From Curvibacter sp. GWA2_63_95 (GTDB lineage Bacteria > Pseudomonadota > Gammaproteobacteria > Burkholderiales > Burkholderiaceae_C), in contig MGPB01000017.1 of assembly GCA_001795455.1 (NCBI GenBank), positions 1-64,000 of the forward strand: a stretch of DNA of 64,000 bases, in the 5' to 3' direction. Position numbers and translations under genes: made by a program. The notes beneath the pieces were generated by a model. The model was not told the DNA's origin, made no database searches, and saw only the letters and a program-made list of their open reading frames with translations. Shown one piece after another: positions 51,976 through 62,410 of the stretch. Each line of letters begins with the position of its first letter. Position 1 is the stretch's first letter.

Positions 51976-54900
51976 TCAGGCCAGGGTCCACTCGGTCACC
52001 ACCTGGTCGGGGGTGCTCACATCAAAACGGCGCATGCTGAAACTGGCGCGCAAGCGCTGGCCGCCGCTGGCCAGCGGCGCCAGCTCGCACTCGAGCCAGC
52101 CGTCGCCGTTCCAGGCCTGCGCTTCAATCTGCGCATTGCCACCCGCCAACGGCACCGTCTCCTGCGCCAGCACATCGCTGGCGGCCACGTTGGCAAACCG
52201 CAGCGGCGCGTGCAGCGGCGGTGCGACCAGCGCGTAGGCCAAAACCTGGCTGTGGCTGAAGGTGATGGTGGCACTGGCCGCACAGTGGTAATCGCCCGAG
52301 AGGAAGACCACGTTGCTGATGTGCTGCGTGGCAATGAAGTCCAGCACACGCTGGCGGTCGCCTTCGGCAAACTGCCAGTTGTCGGTGGACCGCGGTGAGG
52401 GCCGGCCCAGCCCCTGCACCAGGCCCGGTGCCAGCACCGCGCCCGTGGCAATGAACTTGGCATGGTGGCCGCGTGCCTGCTCTTGCAGCAGCCAGGCTTC
52501 CAGCACCGGCCACTGGCCGGGCTCCAGCAGGCGCCGCTCGGCGCCCAAGGCGCGGTTGCGGTGCACCCGGGTGTTGAGGGAGAGAAATGCCGCTGCCGCG
52601 TGCGAAACCGCTCCGTCGTGCCCCTGCGGCCCCAGCGGTGCCGGGCCATGGGCGCGCTGGAAGGCGGCAAAAGCGCTCAGTGCATTGCGCGTGAGCACGG
52701 CGCGCGCCGTGCCCAGCCGCTCTTCGTCGCGGCTCCAGTTGTCGGCAATCTCGTGGTCGTCCATGGCCATGTAGAACGGCAGGCTGCGTGCGAGTTGGCG
52801 AAAGCCCGCCGAGCCAAAGGCTTCGCGGTAGCGCGGCAGCAGCGACTCGATGGGGGAGCTGCTGGAGGCCAGGCCGGCGCGTGCATCGGCATAAATCTGG
52901 TCGCCCAGCATCCACATCAGCGAAGCTGGCGCCTGCCGCTGGCGCTCGGCCAGCTGCTGCAGGGTGTGGTCGCTGCGGGCGGCCTCCAACGCGGTGATGC
53001 CTGGGTGGCGGCAGGTGGCGGCCACAAAACGCAGGCCGTTTTGGGGGGCCAACACATCCGCTTGCAGGCGCAGCACGCAGTCGCGCATCCAGCGCAGGCT
53101 ACGGCGCTCGCGTGACAGCGTGCCGGGCTGCGCGCGCAGTGCCACGGCGCGCTGCTCGCGCACCAGCGCGGCCAGGGGCCGCAGCAGGGCCACGGCGTCG
53201 TCCAGCGTCAGGTCCAGCGGCAGGGGCTGCAGCGCACCATGGCCTACCGCGTGCGGCACGGCGGTGGCTGTCGGGGCCAATTCCCAACCTGCGGCTCCTT
53301 GGCCCTGTGCCAGGGTTTGCCGGTAGTCCGCATGTGCAGCCTCGGCCGACGGTGGCACCGCAGGCACCGGGCTGCGCCCGGCACTGTGCGCCACATCCTG
53401 CACGGTCACCGGTGCGCCCCACACATCGGGCCAATGCAGCGCCTGGGCTGCGCCATCGGTGGGTGCATCGGCAGCAATGCGGTGCAGGCTCACCATGGCG
53501 ACGGTGATGGCACCCTGCCAGTCGGCGGGCACACGCAGATCGGCCACCGCATACACAATGCTTTGGTCGGGTGCTGCGTCCTGTGCCACGCCCACCAGGC
53601 CTTCGAGCGGACTGCTGACCAAGGACCAGGCGTGCACACTGCGCTGGCGCCCCACCGAGAGCAGTGTCATGGCGGCCACGGCGGTGTCGGCCTGGGAGTT
53701 GTCCACCTCCATCCACACGCGCAGCACTGTCTCATCCCCCTCACGGCGTACCCACCCCGTGAGCGGTCCGGTGCGCGGCAAGCGCGCACGCAGGCGGTTT
53801 TGCGTTACCGGTTCGGGTAGGTCGGCAGCCTGGGCTTGGTTGAAAAAGTCCACCACCTCCGAAAAAATGACCTCGGGCGCACGCTTGCCAATGGTGCAGT
53901 CAAAGTGCGCATGTTCGGGTGCCACCAAAAAGCGGTCGAGACCGGTGGCCAGGCGCTGCCCGCCAAAGGCACGGCTGAACTGGCGTTGCGTCTCGTGCAG
54001 CGACTCCTGGTCGAACAACACGTTGTCAGCCCCATGCAGCAGCATGACCGGCATGCCCAGGTAACGGCGCACGTTCTCATCCGTCACGTAGATGTTCTGG
54101 CCATCGGCGTCCACCAGGTGTTCGTACTCCACACACTTGGCACCGTGCAAAAACACGCCCAGGTTGGTGCGGCCAAAGTACAGGTCCAACTTTTCGTGCG
54201 TGCCGGGGCGGCCGGGTTGGCTCTCAATCAACTGGTCGTGGCGGAACAGGCGGCTCAGGAAGCCGGCCATGCGTTTGCAGGAGGTGCTGTCGGGCTGGTG
54301 CACGCGCAGGTCGTGTTCGTGCGGGCAGCGCTCGGCCTCGTCGTAGTGGAAGCTGGCAAACAGCCGATCCATCAAGGCATGCAGGCCATCCGCCTGCGCC
54401 GTGCCCGCGGCAAAGTTCACATACTCCAGGCCCAGCGCATTGACCATGAGTGCGGCCACCTGCAGGCGCATTTGCGCGGTGACGGAGCCAATCACATAGG
54501 GCTGGAACTGCGAGAACAGCACCGCCGCCACTTTGGGCTTGCCCGCTTCGTGCATGAGGTGCCCGCCCAGCAGCGCCATGGCGGTAGAGGCCGAGCCCAC
54601 GCAGTGGCTGAACACGCTGAGCTGGCCCGGCAGCAGCTCCGGCTCGCTGCGTTCGGCCTGCAGCACGGCCAGCGCGTGGTTGACCGCAGCCGGCAGGTCG
54701 CAGGCGCCAATGTCATCCATGCTGGACAGCCGGGCCGAAGCGCGCAGGAAGGGGCTTACGCGGTATTCGAGCAGCCACACGTCCCAGCCCTGCGCATACA
54801 GCATGGCGGCCAGCGCACGTTCGCCCAGCTCCTCGGCCACAAAGGGCAAGGTGTTTTGTGCAAAGCCGTTGAGCAGGATGATGGACTTGAAACGCCGCAG

Positions 54901-57900
54901 GCCCTGCGCGGTAACGCTGGACTCGACCCGCGGCTGGGCGTAGCGCACCAGGCCGATGCGGATGGTTTCGGTTTTCGGGTCCGACGCATCGGCCCCGGCA
55001 CGCAAAGGCACCGTCAGGCACACCGGTGCCTGTGGCGGCACCACACGGCCATCGGGCAGGCGAATGGGCGGGTACTGGTCCGCCGTCAGCTCAAAGTCGC
55101 CGTTGTCGGGCAGCGTGGCAGGGTCGGTGGCTGGGAGGTCTTTTTTGTAGTCGGGCAGGCGGAAGTCGAGCATGCGGCTGCTGACCACGTAGCGCAGGAT
55201 GGTGAGTGGGTAGGTGATGAAGGCGGCCAGCGCGTTCACCGTGTCGGGGCCCGGTTTCATTTGTGGCGCGATGCGGCGCACCATCTCGGGCACATCCATG
55301 GTGAGGCGGCCCGTGGCCAACACGCGCCCACCCTTGGCCTGCATGAGCTGCACGTCCAGCTGGGTCAGCTCGTCCCACACACTGCGGCGTTGTGGGGCGG
55401 GCCAGCCGCCGTGCCGAAGTTTCTTGCGCAGCCAGCCCCACAGCTCCGCCCAGCTCAAGGCAGGCTGGATCAGCTTTTCACCTTGCAGGTACCAGCTGCG
55501 TTCGCCGTCACTCAACGTGAGGCGGTAGTCAAAGGTTCGGGCAGCACTGGCATGCCAGAGCAGCTTGAGGCCGTCCCAAACCATATCGCTCAGCCTTTGT
55601 TTCTTGTCTCCCTCTTCCTTGGGACGCAGGCTGTCGGGGTACCAGCGGGTGATGCCGTAGGTGAGCCCGGCGCGCACCGCGCGGCAGGCTCGGGCCCCCA
55701 AACCCTCGGGGGCGGCGCGGAACAACTGCACCGTGCCACCAGTGACGTGCAACACGGTGGATGGCCCCTGGGTGGCATCGATCACCAAACGCGAGGTCGT
55801 GAGGCTGCGCGCCGTAGGGGTGCCCGGCAAGGCTTGTAACGTGTGGCGGGGGTCCTGCCACAGGCGCGTCCAGTCGGCCACATCCATCTGCAAAAACAGC
55901 GCCGCAGCCGGTGCAGCTGGCCCGGCGGGCCACCAGGGTGGCAGCACGGCATCGGGCTTGGGCTGCAAGGGGCCGCGCAACACCTCGGCCAGCACAGCGC
56001 CGTGGGGGGCCTCGGGCTCGGCTTTCACCATGGGGGCCACGGGCGGGTGCGGGGGCAAGGCGCGGGTTTGCGGCGCGCGGGCGGTCTCGTTTTGCAGCAG
56101 CAAACGGCAGGTCCGCTCGGCCAATGCAGTGATGGTGAGCAAGGGGTTGACCCCCAGCGAGGTGGGGATGACCGAGCCGTCCACCACCAGCAAGCCGGTG
56201 TGTACGCCCCCATCGGGCAGGAAGACCTGGCCCAGGTGGTTGACCACCCCCTGTGTGGGCGAGGCCCCCATGCGGCAGCCGCCCAGCGGGTGCACCGTGA
56301 CCCAGCCGCTCTCGGCCTTGGGACCACTGAGCACGCTGGCAATCTTGTCGGGCAACACGCCGCTGGCCGGGTTGGGCAAAAACTCGGCCCCCACGCCTTC
56401 CACACTGGCAGCACGGCTGCGGTGCAACCCGGGCGCGGGGTCCACCGCACCACTGCCCCAGGACCAGGCGATGCGCGACTGCGGCTTGGCCAGCCGGGCC
56501 TGCCCGGCCGAGCTGTCGTGCCCCATCCCCAGCATGACCAGGCTGCGCGCGGTGCGCCGGGGGTCCGCCACCAGCGGGTCCTGGCTAGCCGTTTGGCGCA
56601 GACCAAAACGCGCCAGTTGGGGCAGCACCCCCAGCGTGGCCAGGGCTTCACCCACCACGGGGGCGAGCATGCCGGGGATACCGCCGTCTTCGGTGACCGT
56701 GCTGCGGGTGTGGTCCTGGGTGTCGTGGTAGCGGATCACCGCACTGATGGTGGGGCCGACCTTGTCGGAGGCAGCGCGCACGGCGCCACTGCCCTCCCCC
56801 AGTGCGTTGGCCGTGTCTGCCATGTCATAGGCGGCGCTCAGGTCATCCCCATTGGCCGAGATGCCCCGGCCCAGCCAGCTGTGGGCCACGGGCAAGCCAT
56901 GCTCCCGCGAGCGCAACAGGATTTCACTGGAGCCAAAGGTGCCCGCACTGAGCACCACGCGGCCGGTGCGCAGCACAAATTCGTAGGCGCTGTTGAGCGG
57001 TCCCTCCGGTGCCTCGAAGGACTGCTCCCAAGTGCCGCGCTCGGTGGTGCGCACGCAGTGCACCAGCCAGTCGCGTCCGGGGTGGGCCACATCGGGCTGG
57101 TGCCGCACATACAAGACGCTGACGCCGGTGAACATGCGCGCACCGGCTTGGGCCGCGCGCGGCAGGTAGGTTTTGTCCAGGCTGAGCTTGGCGTTGTGGT
57201 TGCAACCCGAACAACAGTCGCCACAGCCCACGCAGGCATCGCGCGGGCCCAGGGTCAGCGGGGCATCGGCGCGAAACTCGATCGCCAGGGGCACGTCTTC
57301 GGTGCTGACCTTGAGGCGGGCATTGGCAAACCGGTCTGCGGCGGCCTGGCCGATCTCCTGCATGCGCTGGTATTTGGCGGTGTGCTGCGGCACACAGGCT
57401 GGCGAAGCGCGCTGGGCAGCGGGTGACTGAACTTCCAGCACCTGTACGGCCTGCGCGTAGTCGGCATCCAGCGAAGCCTCGCGCAGCGCCACAGGCCACG
57501 CCTCTTGCTGGAACACGCGTGCATCGGGGCGCAGCGCCACCGCCGCGTTGATCAGGCTGCCACCGCCCAGGCCATTGCCCACCAGGGCCGTGGCGCGCGT
57601 ACCCACGCGAAAGTCAAACAGCGCATCCTCGTACCCCATCGCCGCAGGCCCCTGTTGGCGTTCGGCATTACCACCCACCTCAACCCGCACAAAGCCGCCG
57701 AACTGGCCAAAGTCAGTGGGGAATTCACCGGCAAGGTACTCAGCACCTCGCTCCAGCACGGCTACGCTGTGGCCATGTTCGGCAAAACGCAATGCGGCCA
57801 CCGAGCCGCCATACCCCGAGCCCACCACCACCACCTCGGGCGCGTAGCCCTCTTCCTGGGTGCTGGCAATCAGTTGCTCCACACCGTGTGACAGCCAATG

Positions 57901-57903
57901 CAT
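51976..57903 (-). CDS. Three-domain enzyme: GMC/cholesterol-oxidase-like, alpha/beta hydrolase, PhoD-like phosphatase
   Basis: A single uninterrupted 1975-residue frame; GGGAGA precedes the ATG at 57903. Residues 1-610 are a GMC oxidase of the cholesterol-oxidase type: FAD motif VVGSGYGGS at 26-34, [12 protein letters not shown] at 109-120, cysteine-rich [11 protein letters not shown] at 224-234, catalytic histidine in [12 protein letters not shown] at 535-546. Residues about 670-960 resemble the linker found between oxidase and hydrolase in related proteins. Residues about 1000-1360 are an alpha/beta hydrolase with SHCVGS at 1099-1104 (nucleophile position is cysteine), acid in [11 protein letters not shown] and histidine H1331 or H1333. 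Residues about 1600-1975 are PhoD-like: LGDQIYAD (1666), DDHEIADNW (1715), LSGDYHCAA (1868). No signal peptide. Confidence 0.85.
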   Translation of the reverse strand: MHWLSHGVEQLIASTQEEGYAPEVVVVGSGYGGSVAALRFAEHGHSVAVLERGAEYLAGEFPTDFGQFGGFVRVEVGGNAERQQGPAAMGYEDALFDFRVGTRATALVGNGLGGGSLINAAVALRPDARVFQQEAWPVALREASLDADYAQAVQVLEVQSPAAQRASPACVPQHTAKYQRMQEIGQAAADRFANARLKVSTEDVPLAIEFRADAPLTLGPRDACVGCGDCCSGCNHNAKLSLDKTYLPRAAQAGARMFTGVSVLYVRHQPDVAHPGRDWLVHCVRTTERGTWEQSFEAPEGPLNSAYEFVLRTGRVVLSAGTFGSSEILLRSREHGLPVAHSWLGRGISANGDDLSAAYDMADTANALGEGSGAVRAASDKVGPTISAVIRYHDTQDHTRSTVTEDGGIPGMLAPVVGEALATLGVLPQLARFGLRQTASQDPLVADPRRTARSLVMLGMGHDSSAGQARLAKPQSRIAWSWGSGAVDPAPGLHRSRAASVEGVGAEFLPNPASGVLPDKIASVLSGPKAESGWVTVHPLGGCRMGASPTQGVVNHLGQVFLPDGGVHTGLLVVDGSVIPTSLGVNPLLTITALAERTCRLLLQNETARAPQTRALPPHPPVAPMVKAEPEAPHGAVLAEVLRGPLQPKPDAVLPPWWPAGPAAPAAALFLQMDVADWTRLWQDPRHTLQALPGTPTARSLTTSRLVIDATQGPSTVLHVTGGTVQLFRAAPEGLGARACRAVRAGLTYGITRWYPDSLRPKEEGDKKQRLSDMVWDGLKLLWHASAARTFDYRLTLSDGERSWYLQGEKLIQPALSWAELWGWLRKKLRHGGWPAPQRRSVWDELTQLDVQLMQAKGGRVLATGRLTMDVPEMVRRIAPQMKPGPDTVNALAAFITYPLTILRYVVSSRMLDFRLPDYKKDLPATDPATLPDNGDFELTADQYPPIRLPDGRVVPPQAPVCLTVPLRAGADASDPKTETIRIGLVRYAQPRVESSVTAQGLRRFKSIILLNGFAQNTLPFVAEELGERALAAMLYAQGWDVWLLEYRVSPFLRASARLSSMDDIGACDLPAAVNHALAVLQAERSEPELLPGQLSVFSHCVGSASTAMALLGGHLMHEAGKPKVAAVLFSQFQPYVIGSVTAQMRLQVAALMVNALGLEYVNFAAGTAQADGLHALMDRLFASFHYDEAERCPHEHDLRVHQPDSTSCKRMAGFLSRLFRHDQLIESQPGRPGTHEKLDLYFGRTNLGVFLHGAKCVEYEHLVDADGQNIYVTDENVRRYLGMPVMLLHGADNVLFDQESLHETQRQFSRAFGGQRLATGLDRFLVAPEHAHFDCTIGKRAPEVIFSEVVDFFNQAQAADLPEPVTQNRLRARLPRTGPLTGWVRREGDETVLRVWMEVDNSQADTAVAAMTLLSVGRQRSVHAWSLVSSPLEGLVGVAQDAAPDQSIVYAVADLRVPADWQGAITVAMVSLHRIAADAPTDGAAQALHWPDVWGAPVTVQDVAHSAGRSPVPAVPPSAEAAHADYRQTLAQGQGAAGWELAPTATAVPHAVGHGALQPLPLDLTLDDAVALLRPLAALVREQRAVALRAQPGTLSRERRSLRWMRDCVLRLQADVLAPQNGLRFVAATCRHPGITALEAARSDHTLQQLAERQRQAPASLMWMLGDQIYADARAGLASSSSPIESLLPRYREAFGSAGFRQLARSLPFYMAMDDHEIADNWSRDEERLGTARAVLTRNALSAFAAFQRAHGPAPLGPQGHDGAVSHAAAAFLSLNTRVHRNRALGAERRLLEPGQWPVLEAWLLQEQARGHHAKFIATGAVLAPGLVQGLGRPSPRSTDNWQFAEGDRQRVLDFIATQHISNVVFLSGDYHCAASATITFSHSQVLAYALVAPPLHAPLRFANVAASDVLAQETVPLAGGNAQIEAQAWNGDGWLECELAPLASGGQRLRASFSMRRFDVSTPDQVVTEWTLA

Positions 57904-57933
57904 GGCAGATCTCCCTGAATGTTTCTATGGATT

Positions 57934-60381
57934 TCACCGCACAAAAGGCAGTTGTGTTTCGCACCAACGGTCAAACTCGGGCACGGGCATGGGTGCCGCA
58001 GCAAACCAGCCTTGCGCATAGTCGCAGCCAATGGCCCGCAGTAGCGACCACTCCTCCGCATCCTCGGCCCCCTCGGCCACCACCGTGAGCCCCAGCCGGT
58101 GCCCCATGGCAATGGTGGACTCCAGCAGTGCAGCACCGTCGCTGCCGGGGCGCACATTGCGCACAAAGGCGCGGTCGATCTTGAGTTCGACCACCGGCAT
58201 TTTTTGCAGGTAGGCCAGCGAGGAGTAGCCGGTACCGAAGTCGTCAATTGACAGGCTGAAGCCGCTGGTGCGCAGCGCGTTCATCACCTCCAGCGCCGAG
58301 GCCGGGTCCTGCATGGCACCGCTCTCGGTGATTTCGAGCCGGATATCACCCGGATCCACACCCACCTCGTGCGCCAGGATGGCGGTGCGGGCTGCAAAGC
58401 CGGTTTCGCCCAGATCAAAGGTGGAGAGGTTGACCGATATCTGCAAGGGCCGCCCCTGGGCGCGGTAGCTGGCGGCCAGGCGCATGGCCCGCTCCAGCAC
58501 CCAGCGGGTAATCAGCGTGATGCGCCCGGTCTTCTCGGCAAAGGGCACAAAGTCGCCGGGCGGAATCATGCCGCGGCGTGGGTGCTCCCAGCGCACCAGT
58601 GCCTCGGCACTGCCCACCGTGCCGTCGCTCAGGCGTACCTTGGGCTGCAGGTACAGGCGCAGCTCGTTCTGCTCCACCGCCCGCTTGAGCTCGGACAGCA
58701 AGTCCAAATCGGCCCGCTGGCTCGTCTCCATTTCCTGCTGGTACAGCAGCCAGTTGCGGTGCTGGGTGCGCCCCGCGTCGAGTGCGATTTCGGCGTTGCG
58801 CAGTAGTTGCGCCATGGTGGTGTGGTCAGCGGGGGGCAGTGCCACCCCCACTGCCAAGGTGATGTCGACCGCCTGGCCCTCAATCTCTGCGGGACTGTTG
58901 AACGCGTAGTCCACCTCTTCGCGCATGGCCGTGAGGCCGATGTCGCTGGGAAACACCAGACAAAACTGGTCTGCGTGCATGCGCCCCACACAGGCGCTGG
59001 CGTGCACTCGGCAAACGGCCTGTAGTCGGCGCCCGGTTTCCTTGAGAATCTGGTCCCCCAGCGTGGGGCCCAGGGTTTCGTTGATGGCGTGAAAACGCTC
59101 CACATTGAGCATCAGGGCCGCGGGCACATCCCCTTCGTCGATGCGCAGTTGGCCATACTGCCGTGCGCCCTCGCGGTTGAGCAGACCTGTGAGCGCATCA
59201 AAGCGGGCCATGCGAGAGGTCTCACGCTGCAGGCGCAGCGTGCGGTCGGCAATGCCGTAGCAAAACGCAACGGGCAGCAACAGGGTGCGCGCGAAATCGA
59301 AAGTGGAGCCCAACGCCACCGCCGAAGGCATGGGCTCGCGCAGAAGCACGTTGTAGAGCAAGAAAGCAAGCCAATAGACGGCAATCGGGGTGAGCCCCAG
59401 CAGCAGAATGCCACAGCCGCGCTCACCTCCACGCCAGCCGCGCCAGTTGCCGGAGAGCAGCACCAGAAAGTGCAGCGGCACCAGCCCATAGATCAGCACA
59501 TTGGCCAAACCGGGCCACAGGTAGTGCAAAGGGATCATGCTGGCAAACAGCACAGCCACACCATAGGCCACCTTGGTGGTGCGGGGGCTGTGTTTGGCAA
59601 AACGTCCAAAACGCACGCTTAGCAATACCGACAGCACACCGACCAGGTAATTGAAAATCCAGGCATTGAGCCAGAGCGGAGAGCTCGCATCCAGCACAAA
59701 CGGCAGCCCGCTCTTGGTGAAAATGGTGAGCGACTGCAGGCTCGCATACAGCGCATAAATGGCGTAATTGACCTCTCGCAGGGTAATGCTGAAAAACAGC
59801 GCCACCAGCGCGGTGGTGAACAGAAAGACTGCGCCACTGTGGTTGAGAAGGTCGGTCCCGTGTTCGTCGCGCAGGCTGTCTTCGGGCACCACGGCCTCCA
59901 CCAGAAGGGTGCGCGCCAGACCGGGGTAGGCCAGAGCACCCAGGGCCGGCTCAAAGCGGGCGTAGAGCGGAAACACGGCCACGGCATCGGGGGGAAACAG
60001 GGCACGCAAGCCGGTGACCACCGCCCCACTGCTGGGGCCCAAGCGCAAGGCCTGCCCCAAGGGCTTGCCCCGGGCATCGAACAGGGCAATGTCCACGCGC
60101 TGCACATTGAGGTCGGCAAAGGACAGCCAAGGCCGGGTTTGCTGTGCCTGGGCCGCAGGCAAGTGGCGGATGCGAATCCAGCAGGCGCCGCCTTCCGGGT
60201 CCACCGGCACCTTGCCATCGGGCGCCGCAGTCCAGCCGTTGTCGGGATGGGCCATGGGCTGCTGCACCGACTGCAGGTCGCAACGATAGTCCACCGGCAA
60301 GGCAGCAGCCCACACCCACGCACTCCACAGCGTGACCGCCACACCCCCTCCAAGCCGCAGTGCGAGTCGCCGGAAATCCAT
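57934..60381 (-). CDS. Membrane EAL phosphodiesterase with degenerate GGDEF domain
   Basis: 815 residues from the ATG at 60381 (AAGGG five bases upstream; a longer frame upstream lacks support). Signal-like helix, a periplasmic 7TMR-DISMED2-like sensor (ALPVDYRCDLQSV, CWIRIRHLPA), a seven-helix membrane region around residues 180-370, a GGDEF domain whose signature is changed to HADQF (VGRMHADQFCLVFP), and an EAL domain with all key motifs intact: SAEALVRW, ISVNLS, LEITES, SIDDFGTGYSSLAYL, LKIDRAFV and VVAEGAED. It should break down cyclic-di-GMP and not make it. The end lies 30 bases upstream of the 1975-residue fusion gene, so the two may be cotranscribed. Confidence 0.9.
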   Translation of the reverse strand: MDFRRLALRLGGGVAVTLWSAWVWAAALPVDYRCDLQSVQQPMAHPDNGWTAAPDGKVPVDPEGGACWIRIRHLPAAQAQQTRPWLSFADLNVQRVDIALFDARGKPLGQALRLGPSSGAVVTGLRALFPPDAVAVFPLYARFEPALGALAYPGLARTLLVEAVVPEDSLRDEHGTDLLNHSGAVFLFTTALVALFFSITLREVNYAIYALYASLQSLTIFTKSGLPFVLDASSPLWLNAWIFNYLVGVLSVLLSVRFGRFAKHSPRTTKVAYGVAVLFASMIPLHYLWPGLANVLIYGLVPLHFLVLLSGNWRGWRGGERGCGILLLGLTPIAVYWLAFLLYNVLLREPMPSAVALGSTFDFARTLLLPVAFCYGIADRTLRLQRETSRMARFDALTGLLNREGARQYGQLRIDEGDVPAALMLNVERFHAINETLGPTLGDQILKETGRRLQAVCRVHASACVGRMHADQFCLVFPSDIGLTAMREEVDYAFNSPAEIEGQAVDITLAVGVALPPADHTTMAQLLRNAEIALDAGRTQHRNWLLYQQEMETSQRADLDLLSELKRAVEQNELRLYLQPKVRLSDGTVGSAEALVRWEHPRRGMIPPGDFVPFAEKTGRITLITRWVLERAMRLAASYRAQGRPLQISVNLSTFDLGETGFAARTAILAHEVGVDPGDIRLEITESGAMQDPASALEVMNALRTSGFSLSIDDFGTGYSSLAYLQKMPVVELKIDRAFVRNVRPGSDGAALLESTIAMGHRLGLTVVAEGAEDAEEWSLLRAIGCDYAQGWFAAAPMPVPEFDRWCETQLPFVR

Positions 60382-60524
60382 TGCTACCCTTGTTGAATGC
60401 GCTGAGGCGGAGACTGAATGGGGCAAGACCCACTGCAGCAACTGCCTGCGAATGATTGTAGGTGGATCAGGCCCAAAGCGCCTGTTTTCAGGGCCCGGGT
60501 GCTACGCTTTTCGCCACAGGGGGC

Positions 60525-61025
60525 TCAGGCGTTGCGTGCCTCTATGCCCCAACGCGCCAGGGCTTCGTCGTCACTGACGCGGGCATCCACCCAATGCGCG
60601 CCGGCGGCCGTCTGCTCCTTCTTCCAGAAAGGCGCTTGGGTTTTGAGGTAGTCCATCAAAAACTCGCAGGCCTGGAAGCTCTGCCCGCGGTGGGCCGAGG
60701 TCACGGCGACCAGGACCACGCCGTCGGTCGGGTACAACAGGCCCACGCGGTGCACTACGCGGGCGCCCAGGATGTCGAAACGTGCAAAAGCCGCGTCCAC
60801 CATGGCTTCGATGGACTTCTCGGTCATACCGGGGTAGTGCTCCAACTCCATGGTTTGCACCGACCCTTCCGCACCCGGCACATTGCGGTCCCGCACCGTG
60901 CCCACAAAAGTGCAGACGGCACCCACACGCGGATCACCGGCCTGCAGGGCGGTAATCTCTTGCGCCACATCGAAAGGCTGTGGCTGGATTCGAACACGGG
61001 GGGAAGAAATGGCGTCAGAAGGCAT
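60525..61025 (-). CDS. moaE: Molybdopterin synthase catalytic subunit
   Basis: 166 residues from the ATG at 61025. Converts precursor Z to molybdopterin together with thiocarboxylated MoaD. Family motifs: GAVCTFVGTVRD, MELEHYPGMTEK, HRVGLLYPTDGVVLVAVTSAHR, and the catalytic lysine region APFWKKEQT. Separated from moaD by a dapA-like gene on the other strand, although the two normally lie together. Confidence 0.95.
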   Translation of the reverse strand: MPSDAISSPRVRIQPQPFDVAQEITALQAGDPRVGAVCTFVGTVRDRNVPGAEGSVQTMELEHYPGMTEKSIEAMVDAAFARFDILGARVVHRVGLLYPTDGVVLVAVTSAHRGQSFQACEFLMDYLKTQAPFWKKEQTAAGAHWVDARVSDDEALARWGIEARNA

Positions 61026-61059
61026 GGTCGAATTGTGGCACCGTGCTAGCATGGCAGCC

Positions 61060-61158
61060 ATGTTCACAGACACCACACGCTTCACCATGGCCATTTTGGC
61101 TCTGGCAGGCGCGTGCGCGATGGCTGCGAACACTTCCAAAAAACCCAAGCTCATTTGA
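61060..61158 (+). CDS. Possible small exported peptide
   Basis: A 32-residue frame divergent from moaE. It has a hydrophobic stretch (FTMAILALAGACAMAA) and a lysine-rich end (TSKKPKL) like a tiny lipoprotein or membrane peptide; the LAGAC sequence resembles a lipobox. An in-frame ATG at 61087 is also possible. No clear ribosome-binding site. It could be chance; similar small frames would need to be found in relatives. Confidence 0.25.
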   Translation: MFTDTTRFTMAILALAGACAMAANTSKKPKLI

Positions 61159-61286
61159 CCGGAGCTGCGGTTCCGTCCTCAGATGAGCGATGGAACTGCG
61201 AACAACACCCTCCCCCGTTTACGCAAACCGCCGCGCAGCTGACGATGGTTCTTTCCATCGGTCTTGTTTCTGCAAAGGATGTTTTC

Positions 61287-62162
61287 GTGCACGCTCCCTC
61301 CACCTTCTCCGGCCTGTGGATCCCACTGGTCACCCCGTTTCGGGACAACACCGTGGACCACACGGCCCTGCGCAAGCTGGTGCAGCACCTGGTGCCGCAA
61401 GGCATTGCCGGCATTGTGGTCTGCGGCTCCACGGGCGAAGCCGCCGCGCTGAGTGCCGACGAGCAACTGGCCGTGCTGGACACCGTGGCGCAGGCTGCCC
61501 CGGGCCTGCCACTGGTAATGGGCCTGTCGGGCTACCACCTGCCGGACACGCTGGACTGGGTGCGCACCCTGCGCACGCGCCCGCTGGCGGGCCTGCTGGT
61601 GCCGGCACCCCACTACATCCGGCCCTCGCAGGCCGGGCTGTTGCAGTGGTTCACTGCGATTGCCGATGCAAGTGCCCATTCTGTGGTGGTGTACGACATC
61701 CCTGCGCGCACCGGAGCCCTGCTCACGCTGGCCACGCTGCGCACGCTGGCTCAGCACCCCAACATCATTGCCATCAAAGACTGCGGTGGCGACCTGGCCA
61801 AGACCCAGGCGCTAATTGCCGACAGGCAGTTGCAGGTGCTGGCCGGGGATGATGCCAATATCTTCACCACCTTGGCGCTGGGCGGAACCGGTGCGATTGC
61901 GGCCAGCGGCCACGTCCACACGGCGCGCCTGGTGGCGCTGATGCACCATGTGGTGCGCGGTGAACTGGGGGCAGCACAGGCGCTATGGCGCCCACTGCTG
62001 CCGTTGATAGAGGCGTTGTTTGCCGAACCCAACCCGGGGCCGGTCAAAGCGCTGTTGGCGCAGCAGGGGCTGATGCAGGCGGAGCTGCGCCCCCCGATGA
62101 CCGCGGCCTCCGTCGCGCTGACAACCCAACTGGCGGCGCTTAGTGCTGCGGTGGCGGTCTAG
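61287..62162 (+). CDS. Dihydrodipicolinate synthase family protein
   Basis: 291 residues from a GTG at 61287, which has AAAGGA eight bases upstream and gives the standard DapA length; longer frames upstream are rejected. TIM-barrel aldolase: FSGLWIPLVTPF, VVCGSTGEAAALS, catalytic tyrosine in VVVYDIPARTG, Schiff-base lysine in IIAIKDCGGD, and ALGGTGAIAASGH. STGE replaces the more usual TTGE, so it may be DapA itself or a paralogue (for example a KDG or N-acetylneuraminate type lyase). It sits on the opposite strand inside the moaE-moaD-moeA-thrC set. Confidence 0.85.
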   Translation: MHAPSTFSGLWIPLVTPFRDNTVDHTALRKLVQHLVPQGIAGIVVCGSTGEAAALSADEQLAVLDTVAQAAPGLPLVMGLSGYHLPDTLDWVRTLRTRPLAGLLVPAPHYIRPSQAGLLQWFTAIADASAHSVVVYDIPARTGALLTLATLRTLAQHPNIIAIKDCGGDLAKTQALIADRQLQVLAGDDANIFTTLALGGTGAIAASGHVHTARLVALMHHVVRGELGAAQALWRPLLPLIEALFAEPNPGPVKALLAQQGLMQAELRPPMTAASVALTTQLAALSAAVAV

Positions 62163-62410
62163 CCCCCGGTAACGGGCGGAAAGAAGGCAACTTCACAGCT
62201 GGCGGTGAGTGGCGTGGACTCGGGGCTCATCACCTGGTCCAGCGCCATGCGCACCGCACGGCCGGGGGCCAGGGCCTCGGCCCCTGCGCCGCCACGGGCC
62301 ACCAGCTCGGCGCGCAGCGCGCCCAGCGTGGCAGCCTGGGTGTCCAGCACCTCGGTACCGGTGCCCATGGCTTCGCGCACGGACGCAAAGTAGCGCACAG
62401 TAATTTTCAT
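62159..62410 (-). CDS. moaD: Molybdopterin synthase sulfur carrier subunit
   Basis: 83-residue ubiquitin-like protein. MKITVRYFASVREAMG at the start and the C-terminal PPVTGG, whose terminal Gly-Gly is adenylated and thiocarboxylated by MoeB. The stop codon overlaps the end of the convergent dapA-like gene; the ATG overlaps the stop of moeA by four bases, so it is translated with moeA. Confidence 0.95.
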   Translation of the reverse strand: MKITVRYFASVREAMGTGTEVLDTQAATLGALRAELVARGGAGAEALAPGRAVRMALDQVMSPESTPLTASCEVAFFPPVTGG

